Shown here in pieces: positions 33,500-36,051 of a stretch of 36,051 nt of DNA. The stretch spans positions 30,633 through 66,683 of the forward strand of contig JAGXOK010000002.1 of NCBI GenBank assembly GCA_023659935.1, read 5' to 3'. Source of the stretch: Candidatus Aenigmarchaeota archaeon LH_S6 (GTDB taxonomy: Archaea > Aenigmatarchaeota > Aenigmatarchaeia > QMZS01). Each line of letters begins with the position of its first letter. The first letter of the stretch is position 1. A program made the translations under genes and the position numbers. The notes under the pieces are model-generated. The model was given only the letters and a program-made list of their open reading frames with translations, ran no database searches and was not told where the DNA came from.

Positions 33500-33843
33500 A
33501 GAAAATGTTGTGGCAATAGAGTTATTTAGAAAAAAAATCTTTTAATCCTGATTTATGGCTCTATTATTTTAGAGATTATCAACAAAATGAAGTAGATTTT
33601 GTCCTAAAAGAAGGAGCAAAAATTAAACAGTTAATTCAGGTTTGTTATTCTTTGGAATATGGAGAAACAAAGAAAAGGGAAATTAAGGGATTGTTAAAAG
33701 CCAGCAAAGAACTGAAATGCAATAATCTATTAATTATAACCTGGGATGAAGAAACTGAGATAAAAGAAAGTGGTTTGGTAATTAAAGTAATTCCTCTTTG
33801 GAAATGGTTATTATTTTATGAGATATATTTATCTAAAATATAA
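33500..33843 (+). pseudogene. DUF4143 ATPase, copy C, C-terminal remnant
   Basis: Begins abruptly with LLENVVAIELFRKK, has a frameshift at a run of A (33528-33535), then continues FNPDLWLYYFRDYQQNEVDF and LKEGAKIKQLIQVCYSL to the end IPLWKWLLF. The last ~65 codons match copies A and B closely. The ATPase domain is gone. The stop lies 2 bp before the start of the coiled-coil gene. Confidence 0.82.
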
Positions 33844-33845
33844 TT

Positions 33846-34502
33846 ATGATTGACAGAGAAGAACTTACAAGAAAAATTAGTAATTTGGTGAGGAAAATAA
33901 AAGAAGATAAAAGATTTTTTGGAGTGACTATAGCAACAGTAATAATTTTGATTTTAGTTGGAGTTGGTTCTATCACAGGTAACTTTATCTCAAAATCTTC
34001 TGATATAGAAAATGAATTATCATTAACCAATTTGGAATTGGAAACTTGTCAGAACAATTTAGAGGAATGTAATAATACAATAACAAATCTCTCAGGGCAG
34101 ATATCAGCCTTAGAAGAAAATCTTTCTAGAATAACAGAAAACTTGAACAACTATAAATCAGAAAAAAAAGTTTGTGAGGCCTCTTTAGATAATTGTACAA
34201 AAACAAAAAATTCACTTTCCGCAGAGCTTAATACTTCTAAATATAAATTAAAAGAAAAAACCAAAGATTATAGGGAGCTTTCACAACACTATGATAAACT
34301 TTCAGAAGACTATGAAAAAATTGGAGAAAATTTTGCAGAAAACAAATGTTGTCCATTTTATAGAGATGATTATACTCATTATACTATAACCGAAGATAAC
34401 AATGTGATTTGCTGTTATGAATCTGGTGGACTGTACATATGTGGTTTTGGTCCAGATACAGAAGAATTTTCAGAAGATAAAGTAAACAAGTTGATTTGTT
34501 AA
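33846..34502 (+). CDS. Membrane-anchored coiled-coil surface protein
   Basis: 218 residues, not recognised as a known family. A basic N-terminus (1-23) is followed by one membrane helix (about 25-46, TIATVIILILVGVGSI). A long heptad-rich coiled coil then runs from about 52 to 165 (LEENLSRITENLNNYKSEK and similar). The C-terminal ~50 residues contain several cysteines (NKCCPFY, VICCYE, YICGFG). By the positive-inside rule the coiled coil lies outside the cell. It holds about five N-x-S/T sequons (NNT, NLS twice, NCT, NTS), so it is a plausible AglB substrate. The cysteine-rich end may bind metal or form disulfides. It precedes the peptidase-like gene by 18 bp, suggesting a common transcript. 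Confidence 0.7.
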   Translation: MIDREELTRKISNLVRKIKEDKRFFGVTIATVIILILVGVGSITGNFISKSSDIENELSLTNLELETCQNNLEECNNTITNLSGQISALEENLSRITENLNNYKSEKKVCEASLDNCTKTKNSLSAELNTSKYKLKEKTKDYRELSQHYDKLSEDYEKIGENFAENKCCPFYRDDYTHYTITEDNNVICCYESGGLYICGFGPDTEEFSEDKVNKLIC

Positions 34503-34520
34503 TTTAATTTATTTGGTTTT

Positions 34521-35912
34521 ATGCGGAAAGTAATTTTGGTATTTTTATTTCTGATTCTTATTTTTCCTGTAAGAGGGGAAGTAATTCACAATCTTTCCTT
34601 AAAAGACAATGAAATTTTTGTAAATTCGACTTTAATTCTGAAATCAGATAATAGTCTAGATTATTGGAATTTAGAGATAATGTTGCCAGAGAAAACTGAA
34701 CTTGTAGGACTAAAAGATGAAATCGGAAACATAACTTATAACTTTTCAGAAAACCAATTGGAATTCAGAACAAACAGAAAGAGGGCAAAAACTAGGATCG
34801 TGAATTTGGTTTTCAAAAAGAACTTGGAAGAAGAGAGTGGTTTTAGAATTGCTGACTTAAATTTATTTGGATTTGAGAATGATACTACTACCATAATTTC
34901 ACCAAATTTTTCATACTTTTTTATTCCAGATGCTAAGGTTGAATATGGAGAAAAAATAAGGGCAAGAAAAAAAGGAGCTGCAAATCTAAGAATAATTTTT
35001 GATGGAAAAAGGGAAAGTAAACATTATTTTACAAACTCCAACTTAAATTTAAGTTTACTTGAAGACTATTACTGGGTCCTAGAAGGGATTACTGGACTAA
35101 AAATACCAGCAAAGTTTGGTATAGTTGTTTTAGGTGAAGAGTATAATAAAAGAATGGAAGATTGGAGTGGTGGAAGTTTTGAAGAAGGGCTAATTTTTAT
35201 AAGAGAAAACATGAGTAAAAATGAAAAAATTGCAACAATTTTACATGAAACAACTCATGGTTTTAATTCATTTGCTTTAGACTGGGATAAAACAAATATT
35301 TCTTGGTTTGATGAAGGAGTTGCTTGTTATGTGACTTCTGTAATGTACAGATTACTAAATGAAACCAAACCTCAGATTTTTGGAGAAGAAGTTAAGTGGA
35401 GGGAAGGAAGAACTATTTACTCTCTGAAACCAAACTTAAAACCAGAAGATCTATTTAATTATTATAGTAAGAGAGAAAAATTGGTTCTTAGTTGGTATCC
35501 TGGCAAATATAAAGAAAATTATAGAAGAAACTTTGGATATGCTTATTCAGAGTTGTTTATAAGGGAATGTTTAAAAGAAAATGGAAGTGCCCTACATAGA
35601 GTTTATCAAAGATTACTGAATATAAATAAGAGTATTGAAGATAAAGATAAGAGAAATAAAATAATCCTGAACATTTTTGGAAAAGAATTTAAACCTTGTT
35701 ATTCCCTAAATTTGGAAGAAATAAAAAATTGCACAAAAGAATTAAATGAGATGAATTTTGAAATTCCGCAAGTTGATGGAAAAGAGATTGATTATGAAGT
35801 TGCTATTCCAGAATTGCCAGAAGTGGAAAATTATTCTTTTATAGATTTGCTAATACAAAGAATAAACGGATTTTTTGGTTCTTTGACTGAGAAGATTTTA
35901 AGTTTGTTTTAA
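34521..35912 (+). CDS. Secreted or surface zinc metallopeptidase-like protein (gluzincin, MA clan)
   Basis: 463 residues. A signal peptide is clear (1-19, hydrophobic core VILVFLFLILIFPV). An N-terminal beta-rich domain follows (about 20-145). The catalytic part shows HETTHGFN (242-249) with HExxH and, 16 residues after the second His, WFDEG (262-266) supplying the third ligand E265. This is the peptidase MA-like gluzincin pattern. The C-terminus ends in an amphipathic or weakly hydrophobic segment (about 440-463). About 14 N-x-S/T sequons are visible, which marks it as a heavily N-glycosylated surface protein in a window devoted to N-glycan synthesis. Substrates are unknown; surface protein processing or digestion of external protein are possible. 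The start ATG 34521 fits the signal peptide. Confidence 0.8.
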   Translation: MRKVILVFLFLILIFPVRGEVIHNLSLKDNEIFVNSTLILKSDNSLDYWNLEIMLPEKTELVGLKDEIGNITYNFSENQLEFRTNRKRAKTRIVNLVFKKNLEEESGFRIADLNLFGFENDTTTIISPNFSYFFIPDAKVEYGEKIRARKKGAANLRIIFDGKRESKHYFTNSNLNLSLLEDYYWVLEGITGLKIPAKFGIVVLGEEYNKRMEDWSGGSFEEGLIFIRENMSKNEKIATILHETTHGFNSFALDWDKTNISWFDEGVACYVTSVMYRLLNETKPQIFGEEVKWREGRTIYSLKPNLKPEDLFNYYSKREKLVLSWYPGKYKENYRRNFGYAYSELFIRECLKENGSALHRVYQRLLNINKSIEDKDKRNKIILNIFGKEFKPCYSLNLEEIKNCTKELNEMNFEIPQVDGKEIDYEVAIPELPEVENYSFIDLLIQRINGFFGSLTEKILSLF

Positions 35913-35974
35913 TAGTAGAAAAATTATAACAAGTTAGCAAGATTTTTAACTTAAAATAGCCAAGAAGTCTATTT

Positions 35975-36006
35975 CCAAAATCTTAGCCAATAATACAGGA
36001 TTTTGG
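35975..36006. terminator. Hairpin after the peptidase gene
   Basis: CCAAAATC (35975-35982) pairs with GATTTTGG (35999-36006) across 16 nt. It lies about 60 bp after the last stop codon; no run of T follows, so termination is only one possibility. Otherwise 35913-36051 shows nothing I can support. Confidence 0.3.
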
Positions 36007-36051
36007 TAGTAGCTCAATTACCTTACTAAAGGATTTTGTTATATTATACTA

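Noticed and set aside
1-36051. tRNA, rRNA or replication origin
   Set aside because: No cloverleaf, rRNA-like stretch or origin repeats were recognised by eye.

Overview
This window is AT-rich and reads as archaeal. It holds the membrane half of an AglB/STT3-type oligosaccharyltransferase, an UPF0104 membrane protein, dolichol-phosphate-type GT2 enzymes and TATA-like boxes close to start codons. Genes are small and tightly packed. A DPANN-type archaeon (Woese-/Pacearchaeota-like) is my best guess, but no marker gene in the window fixes the lineage. Almost everything in the first 28 kb serves surface glycan synthesis, sulfation and export; the last 8 kb is an AglB region broken up by AAA ATPase genes.

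Layout. 1-1703: two tandem PAPS-dependent sulfotransferases (minus strand), the first cut by the window edge. 1745-2970: an IS110-family element whose transposase has one nonsense codon, preceded by a two-hairpin RNA candidate that looks like a bridge RNA. 2972-5499: a fused ATP sulfurylase/APS kinase and a TSUP anion transporter. 5535-8646: a Wzx-like flippase and a GT-B-like enzyme. 8729-17571: a pseudaminic/legionaminic-type nonulosonic acid cluster (pseB, cupin, pseC, RmlD-like SDR, GT2, neuB, CMP-sugar synthetase, second neuB, GNAT). It is heavily damaged: pseC is split into 5' and 3' remnants 4.4 kb apart, an IS110 remnant sits at the break, a GH88 gene has three frameshifts, the second neuB has a nonsense codon, and a methylase survives only as N-terminal scraps. 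17589-26570: a second flippase, UDP-glucuronate 4-epimerase, an UPF0104 protein, GT2 and GT-C enzymes, GalU and UDP-glucose dehydrogenase. 26600-27817: remnants of a second aglB start and a second sat start flanking a CysQ-type PAP phosphatase. 27876-33843: an AglB lacking its C-terminal WWDYG domain, then repeated modules of DUF4143 ATPase plus AglB tail, and an oppositely oriented DUF234-type ATPase. 33846-35912: two probable extracytoplasmic proteins rich in N-glycosylation sequons.

How it fits together. TSUP transporter, Sat/CysC, sulfotransferases and CysQ form a complete route from anion uptake to PAPS, sulfate transfer and PAP disposal, with no PAPS reductase in view. GalU, Ugd and the 4-epimerase give UDP-glucuronate and UDP-galacturonate. 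With GT2/GT-C transferases, flippases and AglB this points to a sulfated, uronic-acid-containing lipid-linked or N-linked glycan, as is known from haloarchaeal S-layers. The nonulosonic acid branch looks partly lost.

The points most worth following up are the paired IS110 RNA structures that share one geometry (10-nt loop, 4-bp/6-nt hairpin, 12-nt loop), the repeated ATPase/AglB-tail modules with palindromic operators, and the mosaic decay of the pse cluster.
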